From a virus, in the IMG/VR virus record IMGVR_UViG_3300031772_000155, positions 1 through 33,891 of that record: a DNA stretch of 33,891 nt; one strand, written 5' to 3'. The notes beneath the pieces were generated by a model. The model did not search any database, was not told the DNA's origin, and saw only the letters and a list, made by a program, of their open reading frames with translations. This document shows positions 13,930-21,070 of this stretch, piece after piece. Position 1 is the stretch's first letter, and each line of letters opens with the position of its first letter. The position numbers were made by a program, and so were the translations under genes.

Positions 13930-14742
13930 ATGAACGAACAAGAAATCATCGCCAAGCACGCCGCCCTTATTTCCGCCCGTGACGCCTTCGCCACGAAGCT
14001 CGCCGCCGCCCTCACCGTCGCCGGGTTGACTGTCAAATCGACGATGCCGACCGAACAGTGGTCAACTGGCACGCTCGCCATCACGTCCGACAAGACCAAA
14101 GAACTGGAGCATTACGCCCGGCTTGAAATTTTGCGTGGCAGCCGGTGGAGCAGCACGCCTGATAAAGTTCGTCTCACTTACGCGCAGGATGGCCGGTTCA
14201 CTCGTGGCCAGAAAACCCACTACACCAAGCTCGACGACGCGCTCATCGTCAAAATCGTCGAACTCGCCGTCCAAGGTGTCGCCGACCAGATTAGATTCGC
14301 CGCTCAGCGCAACACGCAGGCCAACCTCGAAGCGCACTACGCCGCCGTGAAAAAAGAACAACTGGCCGGGGTCGTGCTTCCTCCGGGCACCGAAGTCAAA
14401 ATCGTGGCCAGCCAGAACGACACCTACGCGGGCAAATACTACGTCTCCTTCCAGCAGCACCACGGGGCCATTACCGGTCTGCCGTTGACCGCTGAACAGG
14501 TCAAGAAGCTCATGGCCGTCTTGAATGAGATTCAGGGCACGGCTAGTGGCTACGTTATTGTGGGCACGCATCCGCTGGATGGCCGACCGGTGGTTCGCGG
14601 TGTTTTCAGCATGGGCACTGACTCCCCGAAGATGTATGCGGACAAGCAGGCGGCGTTGGCCGACATTCCGCACGTCAGCCGGGATTTCGCCAACAAAGAC
14701 AGCTTGCGCGTGATGCCCTACGCGGACTGGATGCGGATTTAA
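13930..14742 (+). CDS. Unrecognised 270-residue protein with its own promoter
   Basis: A 270-residue protein. The N-terminal region is helical (EQEIIAKHAALISARDAF, then FATKLAAALTVAG), the middle is alternately charged, and ~145-200 form a beta domain (GTEVKIVASQNDTYAGKYY), followed by TAEQVKKLMAVLNEI. No family recognised. The ATG is taken as start because the promoter's predicted +1 falls on it; an upstream in-frame extension to 13894 would run through the promoter. The stop overlaps the convergent spike gene by 4 bp. Probably early-expressed with the 12540 gene, whose promoter is nearly the same. Confidence 0.65.
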   Translation: MNEQEIIAKHAALISARDAFATKLAAALTVAGLTVKSTMPTEQWSTGTLAITSDKTKELEHYARLEILRGSRWSSTPDKVRLTYAQDGRFTRGQKTHYTKLDDALIVKIVELAVQGVADQIRFAAQRNTQANLEAHYAAVKKEQLAGVVLPPGTEVKIVASQNDTYAGKYYVSFQQHHGAITGLPLTAEQVKKLMAVLNEIQGTASGYVIVGTHPLDGRPVVRGVFSMGTDSPKMYADKQAALADIPHVSRDFANKDSLRVMPYADWMRI

Positions 14743-15812
14743 CGGCCAACGATGGTCGTGCTGAGCAAGGCGGGGGTAGGGGCGGGAGGTTGCATCGGAG
14801 TCGGTGTAGCCACGCCAGTACCCCCGCCGCTTTGTACCCCGGTTACGATGTGGGTGTGGGCCGCGTACATCGTGAAGAAGTCCAGCAGGAAGGTGAAAAG
14901 CTGGGTGCCCAGCACGAACGGCTCGTTGCTGCCGGTGCCGAGGGCCAAGAGGGAGAAGTCCAGCGTCATTGGCCCGGTGGACGTGAAGTGGGTCAGCCCG
15001 GTAGAGGTCGTGGTCAGGTCCGTTGCAGTGACGAGCTTGAGCGCCGTGGCAGCGTCCAGCGTGATACTGGCCAAGGCGTCGATGGTGAAGTTTCCCACGC
15101 AGGAGAAGTCGATGTTGTTGGCCGCCGTGGCTGACATGTCCCTGCCGACATTGGTGGAGTGGTCGCTGGTCGTGTTCCACGTGTAGTCGAAGGACGTAGA
15201 CAGGAAGCTGGTGCCAATCAAAAAGTTTACATCTTCGAGGATGTTCAAAGTACACGTACTCAGGAGGTCGTCGATTTCCAGCATGTTGCCCAGCGCGGTG
15301 CTGAGCTTGATGGACCCGTCGAAGCTGACGGGTGTTGAGGAATCGTTCAGGAGCAGGCGGTAGCCGCCGCTGGTGGTCTCGATGACGCCGCCCGCGTTCA
15401 TCTCGATGGCGTGGTTGTAGCGCGTCCACACCGTCCTGTCCGGGGCACCTACGCTGCCGTCCACCCCGGTCTTGTAGGAGTGGAGCTTGAGGCCGCCGAC
15501 GCCCATGACGCCTTCCCGGTCGCTGAATGACTGCATTCCCCACTCCCAGATGGGCTTTTCTGGCTCTCCATCGAGAAACCGGACCCAAACCTTGTCGCCG
15601 ACATCCGGGAGTTGGCTGAAGCCCCCGGAGCGGGCGCTGCCACCTGCGGGCATCCCGGCTGGGAGCGCCCACGGCAGGTCGTTGGTGGCCACGAACCCTG
15701 ACCCGCCGCCGGTTGAGCCGTAAACGTGGGGAACCCGCACTTTGACGCGGCCAAGCTTTAGCGGGTCTTTGTTGTTCTCGACCAGCCCGCCGTATGTGTA
15801 CACGAGGTTCAT
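14739..15812 (-). CDS. Baseplate central spike protein (gpV/gp5-like)
   Basis: A 357-residue protein. Residues ~18-100 form the OB-fold of gp5/gpV/VgrG-type spikes: GRVKVRVPHVYG (21-32), DLPWALPA (45-52), then VGDKVWVRFLDGEPEKPIWEWG (71-92). This is the typical 'G-R-V-x-V...P-W-x-x-P...G-x-x-V-x-V-x-F-x-x-G-D-P...P-I/V-x-x-G' series. Residues ~130-290 are Thr/Ser/Leu/Asn-rich beta structure suited to a beta-helical spike shaft, and the C-terminus is Pro/Gly/Thr-rich. No lysozyme domain is inserted, unlike T4 gp5. It pairs with the hub at 96-1406. ATG is 26 bp from the divergent ATG at 15839. No Shine-Dalgarno. Confidence 0.85.
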   Translation of the reverse strand: MNLVYTYGGLVENNKDPLKLGRVKVRVPHVYGSTGGGSGFVATNDLPWALPAGMPAGGSARSGGFSQLPDVGDKVWVRFLDGEPEKPIWEWGMQSFSDREGVMGVGGLKLHSYKTGVDGSVGAPDRTVWTRYNHAIEMNAGGVIETTSGGYRLLLNDSSTPVSFDGSIKLSTALGNMLEIDDLLSTCTLNILEDVNFLIGTSFLSTSFDYTWNTTSDHSTNVGRDMSATAANNIDFSCVGNFTIDALASITLDAATALKLVTATDLTTTSTGLTHFTSTGPMTLDFSLLALGTGSNEPFVLGTQLFTFLLDFFTMYAAHTHIVTGVQSGGGTGVATPTPMQPPAPTPALLSTTIVGR

Positions 15813-15825
15813 CTGTTGTCCAAGG

Positions 15826-15831
15826 TAGTTA
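15826..15831 (+). promoter_or_regulatory. TAGTTA element, 7 nt before ATG 15839
   Basis: GGTAGTTACGCTAAG then ATG, in the 26-bp gap between divergent baseplate genes. Confidence 0.4.
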
Positions 15832-15838
15832 CGCTAAG

Positions 15839-16708
15839 ATGCCGCGATTGATTAACTTGGCAGACCACAAGAATCTTTGGGGTGCCACTACCACTGCTGG
15901 GCTGGAGCCGCAAAGAAGCGATTTGTGGCTCGTGGACCTGACGGAACTGGTCAAGGGCTTGAACACCCAAGGCGTGTTCGAGGCGCTTGGATTTGCCAAG
16001 GTGCCAAAGTTTTATCCGCAATTTGTTCAATCAATCTCCCTTCCAGAACTGAAGATGAAGCCGGAAGTTTACCGGCGTGATTCGGTGCCTTTCAACATGC
16101 CCTCGTGGGATGAGCCGCTGGACCCGGTGAAAATCAGCTTCCTGCTGGACACCTACGACAACCCCAACCAGAGCATGGTGCTTTCGGTGTTGCAAGCGTG
16201 GCAGGCTATCGTTCGTGCCGGACGCGGGGACCGCAGCAGCCTCTACAGCGGGTCGATTAAACTCGGTGATGTTGGCTTCGTTCCGCTGAACGCGAATTTT
16301 AGGTGGGATTACACCTTCCCGATTCGGGTTGTGCAGCTTCGAGGCGGTGCTGCAATGGAGGCAACCCTGTCGAGGGAGCAGGTTTCAGAGATGAACCAGC
16401 AAATGGTTTACCGGTCGCAACAGGACAGTGACTTTCAAGACAAGCTTCAAGCGGCCTTGGCGGCAGGCGACCAAGAATCCGCGATAACCTATTCCAATCT
16501 GGCAAATCCCGAAGGAAACTTCAATTTTCAGTCAGCGGAACAGCGTCCAATGGACCGCCAGCCGTGGCTGCAAATCGCCGGTAATTGGCTGCTGAAAGAG
16601 TGCTGGCTGGGAGGTTGGAAAATGTCAGACCACAGCTACGGCGAAAGCAAGCTGTCCACTGTAGACGCTACCATTTACGCCGAAGATTTGTACCAGACTC
16701 CCACATGA
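15839..16708 (+). CDS. Tube-fold baseplate protein (possible gp54/gp48-like tube initiator)
   Basis: A 289-residue protein. RSDLWLVDL near the N-terminus parallels D-L-W-K-V-T-L in the tube protein at 8645. The C-terminus WLLKECWLGGWKMSDHSYG with the following S-K-L-S-T-V-D-A-T-I-Y strand is the ending typical of gp19-fold proteins ('L-x-x-C-W-x...S...x-x-x-I-x-A-T-I'). A protein with the tube fold but longer, next to spike and hub genes, would suit a tube initiator or tube-baseplate adaptor like T4 gp54/gp48. Residues ~190-235 are a Gln/Ala-rich helical insertion. ATG 15839 is chosen over an upstream in-frame codon that overlaps the divergent spike gene. Its TGA overlaps the next ATG. Confidence 0.6.
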   Translation: MPRLINLADHKNLWGATTTAGLEPQRSDLWLVDLTELVKGLNTQGVFEALGFAKVPKFYPQFVQSISLPELKMKPEVYRRDSVPFNMPSWDEPLDPVKISFLLDTYDNPNQSMVLSVLQAWQAIVRAGRGDRSSLYSGSIKLGDVGFVPLNANFRWDYTFPIRVVQLRGGAAMEATLSREQVSEMNQQMVYRSQQDSDFQDKLQAALAAGDQESAITYSNLANPEGNFNFQSAEQRPMDRQPWLQIAGNWLLKECWLGGWKMSDHSYGESKLSTVDATIYAEDLYQTPT

Positions 16709-17907
16709 ACATATCGCCTACCAGAGAAGCGTTGGGTGTCATGGCCACGCTTCGCCCGCCGTCGTCCCGGCCTTTGAAGCTGCTCTACAGTTTCAGTTCG
16801 GAAGTGTACACAAACAACGGTTACACGTTCCAGCTTGAGGACGGTGAACCGGCTATCTGCCCCGGCGACGGAACCGTGACCAGCGCGACAAAGCGGTTTG
16901 CCAAGTTCAAGTGCTCTCGCGGTGTGCTCACGGGAACGCCTTCCTACGAGGTCACGATTACGCATAATCACGGCATCCAGACGGTCGTGGCCGGACTGGC
17001 AACACTGGCCATCCGCCCCGGCAATGCCATTGCACGCGGCGACATCCTCGGTCAGCCGTACACGAATGAAATTTTCTTTGCGGTGCGCTACAACCGGGAG
17101 ACATTCAGCCCCCACGAGCTTGGCCGTCACTGGCAGCTTCAAGGCGAATACGTCTTGGGTCAGGCAGGCAATCTACGAGGCGGCCCGGACAAGCTGATTC
17201 GCAATTTTGCCGGGAGCATCTTTTCCACCATCTACGGCGGGATTCGTTACTTCATTGACCGGGTGCGCGGGTTCAAGCCCATGCTCGTCAGCGTGGATTT
17301 CAACGGCAACGGGACCAAGACAGGCTTCGCCGGGCTGGGCTTCACCGATGCGGATTACTGGAACGTCTACGCTGCTGGCGCATTCAACTGGCTCAACAAC
17401 GTCAACGGCTGCTACGGCTACTACTATTATTACTACGCCTACGGCATTTGCGGTCAGACCAAGGTTTTCAACAAGAATCCTCAGACCTTCCTGAAGGATT
17501 CCACGAACACAAAGTCTCCGGTCTGGTTGGAGCGCGTGGCCGCAGCTACGGCGGCTTCGGGAACGTATACAGTCTGGGACGCAATGGCCTCCACGTGGAT
17601 TGGCGGCTGGTCCGGCGGCGTGATACCGGAAGAAAACTTCTTTGCCCTGCGCGGGCTGCCCGCAGGCACTTACCGGCTGGCCTGCTATGCCAGCAATTAC
17701 GGTCGGCCCATCGTCTTTAACACCGCGTTTTACGTCGCGGTCAACAATGGCGTGCCTGCCGTCAAGACGACGGCTGTTACTGCCGTTCCGGCTTTTCTGG
17801 AGAACTACAATTATGTGCTTTTTGACGTGACCGTGCTCGCTGGAGGCATTGTCACGGTGAAGGGTTACGGTTACTTCGATGGCCTTCAAATCGAGCGCCT
17901 GTCCTAA
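16705..17907 (+). CDS. M23-like domain fused to carbohydrate-binding-like domain
   Basis: A 400-residue protein whose ATG overlaps the previous stop (ATGA). Residues ~50-135 resemble the M23/lysostaphin beta fold: CPGDGTVTSA, EVTITHNHGIQTVVAGL (H87, H89), RPGNAIARGDILGQP, and a final NEIFFAVRYN strand. In active M23 enzymes that strand carries His (H-F-E-x-R) and an H-x-H pair; here the strand His is replaced, so catalysis is doubtful and the domain may be structural. Residues ~190-400 open with VSVDFNGNGTKTGFAGLGF and D-Y-W-N, a galactose-binding-like pattern, and include a run of six Tyr (239-244). Probably a tail-tip or baseplate component touching cell wall or glycan. It heads the glycosyltransferase cassette. 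Confidence 0.5.
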   Translation: MNISPTREALGVMATLRPPSSRPLKLLYSFSSEVYTNNGYTFQLEDGEPAICPGDGTVTSATKRFAKFKCSRGVLTGTPSYEVTITHNHGIQTVVAGLATLAIRPGNAIARGDILGQPYTNEIFFAVRYNRETFSPHELGRHWQLQGEYVLGQAGNLRGGPDKLIRNFAGSIFSTIYGGIRYFIDRVRGFKPMLVSVDFNGNGTKTGFAGLGFTDADYWNVYAAGAFNWLNNVNGCYGYYYYYYAYGICGQTKVFNKNPQTFLKDSTNTKSPVWLERVAAATAASGTYTVWDAMASTWIGGWSGGVIPEENFFALRGLPAGTYRLACYASNYGRPIVFNTAFYVAVNNGVPAVKTTAVTAVPAFLENYNYVLFDVTVLAGGIVTVKGYGYFDGLQIERLS

Positions 17908-17913
17908 TCCGTT

Positions 17914-17928
17914 CTAAAAGAACGTGGT
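17914..17928. repeat. Perfect palindrome CGTTCT-AAA-AGAACG at a GTG start
   Basis: The inverted repeat lies between the 17907 stop and the next gene, and its right arm runs into the GTG start at 17924 (AGAACGTGG). The same AGAACGTG context precedes the minus-strand GTG start at 24630 (TTAGAACGTG). It may be an operator or start-context element. Confidence 0.35.
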
Positions 17929-18424
17929 TATTGACTGGCACATATTTCCGACCATCACCGGTTTGATGGTCACGACCATCCCGGAAAGGCATGATTTTGC
18001 CGTGGAGTCGGTTAAGGACTTCCTTGCCCAGCACTGGCCACACAAGGAACTGGTCATCGTGAATGCCACCGGTCTGCCCTTTCCAAAGGTGGAAGGCGTA
18101 TTTGAGATTCCTGCCCGCAGCATGGAAAATCTCTGGGACTTTGGGCTGACCCAGTGCCGGGGCGAGTGGGTAGCGGACTGGCAGGATGATTGCCGGTACA
18201 AGGAGGTTTATCTGCACGCGATGGCCCGTCTGCGGAGCCGGGAGAAGCGAGTCAGCTTGACCGGTTACGGAGGCGTTTGTCTGTCCGACGGGCAAGCGGT
18301 CAACGTGGACAACGACGGCACCGCTTTTAATCTCGTCTTTCGCTTTGTGCCCAAGGCGGGTGGTGTTCCAAGCTGGCTGGACAGGCGGGAACTGGTGACT
18401 CGGTATTATGCCTCCAAAGCTTAG
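17924..18424 (+). CDS. Short GT-A (GT2-like) glycosyltransferase
   Basis: A 166-residue protein starting at GTG. ITGLMVTTIPERHDFAVESV (11-30) is the nucleotide-binding opening of a family-2-like glycosyltransferase ('x-x-x-x-T-T-x-P-x-R'), KELVIVNATG the second strand, and GEWVADWQDDCRY (~80-92) carries a W-Q-D-D that should be the D-x-D metal/sugar-nucleotide site. It is shorter than common GT2 enzymes (~230-300 aa) and lacks a clear acceptor domain, so it may be minimal or degraded. It is first of six co-directional genes whose frames overlap or nearly touch; its end overlaps the next gene by 17 bp. Confidence 0.6.
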   Translation: MVIDWHIFPTITGLMVTTIPERHDFAVESVKDFLAQHWPHKELVIVNATGLPFPKVEGVFEIPARSMENLWDFGLTQCRGEWVADWQDDCRYKEVYLHAMARLRSREKRVSLTGYGGVCLSDGQAVNVDNDGTAFNLVFRFVPKAGGVPSWLDRRELVTRYYASKA

Positions 18425-20384
18425 TCCAAAAGGGCTGTCGGTGTACACGCCGCTTCGCAGGCCGTTCCGGTTCCGTGCGCCTTTTAACGGCTACACTGGC
18501 TACGGTCTGCACGGGTCGTACATCGCCCGGTCTTTTTTCAACTTTGGCTACGATGTTCAAGCGTTGCCGCTCAGCATCGACGATAGCTGCTTTGAGGACG
18601 TGAAGGACTTGGTGAAGGACCAGCCTAGCGATGGTGACGTTCTGCTGCTGGCTCCGCCGTCTACAAAGGTCGGAGGTTCGACGTGGTTTTATACGATGCA
18701 CGAAACCACTCAGATGCCCCCGGAGATGCTGGACAATGTGCGGCAGGCGCAAGCGGTCATCGTGCCCAGCCGGTGGTGTCAGCAGTGCTTTGATGCTCAG
18801 GGTGTCGATGTTCCGATTTCAGTGGTGCCGGTCGGAATCAACTTGGATTTATTTCGTCCACCCAAGCGCAGGCCCGGCATCTGCACTTTTGGTTCGGCTG
18901 GCAATCTCCTGCTGAGCGGGCCAAACCGCAAGAACATGGACCTGCTGGTGACCGCCTTCGTGGAAGCCTTCCGCACGGAAAAGGATGTGCGGCTGTCTTT
19001 GAAGATTCGCCCGGAGTGCCCGCTGCCCGAACTGAACGATTCCCGGATACTGGTAATCCGCCAGCATTTTACCGAACTGGAACTTGCGGACTGGTACAGG
19101 TCGTTGGCGGTCTACGTCAGCCCCAGCCGGTGTGAGGCGTTTGGCCAGATGAATTTGCAGGCAATGGCCTGCGGCGTTCCGGTGGTCTGCTGTGATTTTG
19201 CCGGTGTGACCGATTACCACGACGAGCAGCACGGCTATAATATCGACTACCGCATGGTGCCCCCGCAGGGGGACGGTTATTACAAGACGGGCTTGTGGGC
19301 TGAGCCAGACATGGACTCTCTGGTGGAGCAGCTTCGCCGTGTATACGAAAACCGCCGAGAAGCAGACCGCAAGGGACTGGAAGCTCAGCACGTGGCTTCG
19401 GCCTACGCTTGGAACTCGGTGAACTTGAGGCTGGAGAGCACTTTGAAGCGGGGTGGTTTTTGGAATCCTGAATATCGTCCGCCAAGGCCGGTGCGACCTG
19501 TGGCCCGTGAGCCTGCATCTCCGGTTCTTAACTCTGTGCTCAAAACTGAAGCGAAGCTCAAGAGCCTGTGGGGCAACGAAACGAAGATGTCGCTGCCTGT
19601 GACGACGCCTAAAGTGCCGTTGTGGCTGGCCCGGCGGTCGGGGGGCCGGGAACCGTCTTTTTACATGAGCGGCGATTTGGGTGACATCCTCTACGCCCTG
19701 CCAACGATACGGGGTCTTGGTGGCGGCCAGCTTTGCATTGGTCCGGCCCGTGACCATCCCTATTACTGGCTGCGCGAGCCGATGACGGTAGCGCGTTACA
19801 ACGTCCTGCAACCCTTGCTGGCGCTTCAGGACAGCTATTTGTCGAAGGTGGTTTGGTCGGATGAGATGGCAGGCTGGAAATGCCACGTGGACCTGAACGA
19901 TTCTCGGCGGCTTCACCGGGAGCCTTACTACGTCGTCGAGCGCAACTTGTCCGACGTGGCTTCCTGTTTCTTTGGCCTTGGTCCGGGGCTGTGGCGGCAG
20001 AAGTGGCTGGTTGTAAACAAAGTGACGGCGTTGGCCCGGTTTATCTTCGCCCGGTCTCTCCGGTATCACACCGATTATTTTCCGTGGAAGCAGCTTGTGG
20101 AGAAGCACAGGGCGCACGCTATTTTTGTTGGCCTGCCTGACGAGTACGACCAGTTTGTGGCTGAGTGCGGCCACGTGCCCTACATTCCGACTGCCAATTT
20201 ACTGACGATGGCGCAGATGCTCGCCGGGGCTGAGTGGCTGGTCTGCAACCAGAGCGCCCCGCTCGCGGTGGCTGAGGGTTTGAAGATGAATGTGCTGCTG
20301 GAGCGGTTCGGTCCCGCCGCCAACTGTGATTACGAGCGCGAGGGCCATACCACCAATCCGGCTCGCGTTTTGGACCTATGCTAA
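18408..20384 (+). CDS. Bifunctional glycosyltransferase: GT4-like plus GT9-like domain
   Basis: A 658-residue fusion. Residues ~1-350 look like a GT-B, GT4-type enzyme: GYTGYGLHGSYIARSF near the front, VIVPSRWCQQCF then a P-V-G-I-N-L-D-x-F strand, and the C-terminal donor site YVSPSRCEAFGQMNLQAMACG (~236-256) with the E-x-F-G-x-x-x-x-E/Q-A-M-A-C-G signature; the second Glu of the usual E-x7-E is Gln here. After a Pro-rich linker (~360-415), MSGDLGDILYALPTIRGLGG (~420-439) opens a second GT-B domain like family-9 heptosyltransferases, ending near WLVCNQSAPLAVAEGL. Substrates cannot be inferred. Overlaps both neighbours, so translation is coupled. Confidence 0.75.
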   Translation: MPPKLSPKGLSVYTPLRRPFRFRAPFNGYTGYGLHGSYIARSFFNFGYDVQALPLSIDDSCFEDVKDLVKDQPSDGDVLLLAPPSTKVGGSTWFYTMHETTQMPPEMLDNVRQAQAVIVPSRWCQQCFDAQGVDVPISVVPVGINLDLFRPPKRRPGICTFGSAGNLLLSGPNRKNMDLLVTAFVEAFRTEKDVRLSLKIRPECPLPELNDSRILVIRQHFTELELADWYRSLAVYVSPSRCEAFGQMNLQAMACGVPVVCCDFAGVTDYHDEQHGYNIDYRMVPPQGDGYYKTGLWAEPDMDSLVEQLRRVYENRREADRKGLEAQHVASAYAWNSVNLRLESTLKRGGFWNPEYRPPRPVRPVAREPASPVLNSVLKTEAKLKSLWGNETKMSLPVTTPKVPLWLARRSGGREPSFYMSGDLGDILYALPTIRGLGGGQLCIGPARDHPYYWLREPMTVARYNVLQPLLALQDSYLSKVVWSDEMAGWKCHVDLNDSRRLHREPYYVVERNLSDVASCFFGLGPGLWRQKWLVVNKVTALARFIFARSLRYHTDYFPWKQLVEKHRAHAIFVGLPDEYDQFVAECGHVPYIPTANLLTMAQMLAGAEWLVCNQSAPLAVAEGLKMNVLLERFGPAANCDYEREGHTTNPARVLDLC

Positions 20385-21067
20385 ATCTCTCTAATGTCAC
20401 GCTCTTGGCGATTGACGTGGCTGACCCCGGCAAGACGTTGGAGGCGCTGCTTTACACCATGCGCTACGTTGGGTTCGGCGACGTGGTGCTGGCGACTGAC
20501 TTGGACCGCTGGCAAACGATTCCTGACCGATACCCGATTCGTCTACACCCGATTAAGCAATCCGATGACAAGATTCAAGGCTCCATCCGGTCGTTCTTCA
20601 AGGACTACGAACGGCAGCAAGTCACGCTCCCGGCGGAAATCATCAAAACAGATTTCGTACTCTGTCAGGAGTGGGACTCTGCCGTGGTCAACCCTCTGGC
20701 ATGGGACAACTCGTGGTTCAACGTGGATTACATCGGCGCGGTCTGGCCGCCTTATTACGACCCCGGCTGGCCGCCGACCACACAGGGCTATAACGTCGGC
20801 AACGGCGGGTTCTCGCTTCGTTCAAAGCGGTTCTGCGAATTGATACGCAAGGCGGCGCTGGACTGGCCGGATGACCCCGGCTTGATGTCCTACGATTGCT
20901 GGATGTGTCGGACGATGCGCCCGTGGCTGGAGACCAACGGAATGCGCTTTGCGAGCGAAGAACAGGCGCTTCGGTTCGCCTGTGAGGATGCGCTGTACAC
21001 AGGTCAGTTCGGCTTTCACGGCAAGGCGACCATGAAGATGAACGGTTGGACCTTGCATTGGTTTTGA
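20378..21067 (+). CDS. DUF5672-like putative glycosyltransferase
   Basis: A 229-residue protein overlapping the previous stop by 7 bp. The signature is DYIGAVWPPYYDP followed by GYNVGNGGFSLRSKRFCELI (~134-153), the 'Y-I-G-A-P-W...V-G-N-G-G-F-S-L-R' core of DUF5672-type glycosyltransferases. An FVLCQEWDSAVVNP segment (~94-107) has the acidic pair expected in the sugar-nucleotide site. Length is near that of the family. Position in the cassette supports a sugar-transfer role. What it modifies (virion proteins, host surface glycan or a small molecule) is not shown by sequence. The following gene starts 3 bp after its stop. Confidence 0.65.
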   Translation: MLNLSNVTLLAIDVADPGKTLEALLYTMRYVGFGDVVLATDLDRWQTIPDRYPIRLHPIKQSDDKIQGSIRSFFKDYERQQVTLPAEIIKTDFVLCQEWDSAVVNPLAWDNSWFNVDYIGAVWPPYYDPGWPPTTQGYNVGNGGFSLRSKRFCELIRKAALDWPDDPGLMSYDCWMCRTMRPWLETNGMRFASEEQALRFACEDALYTGQFGFHGKATMKMNGWTLHWF

Positions 21068-21070
21068 TTT

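Noticed and set aside
14062-15672. 536-codon minus-strand open frame
   Set aside because: It overlaps the spike gene in another frame and the 13930 gene on the other strand; Arg/His/Gln-rich translation typical of GC-rich shadows.
18849-20174. 441-codon minus-strand open frame opposite the GT4/GT9 fusion
   Set aside because: Antisense to a gene with clear glycosyltransferase motifs; no domain visible in this translation.
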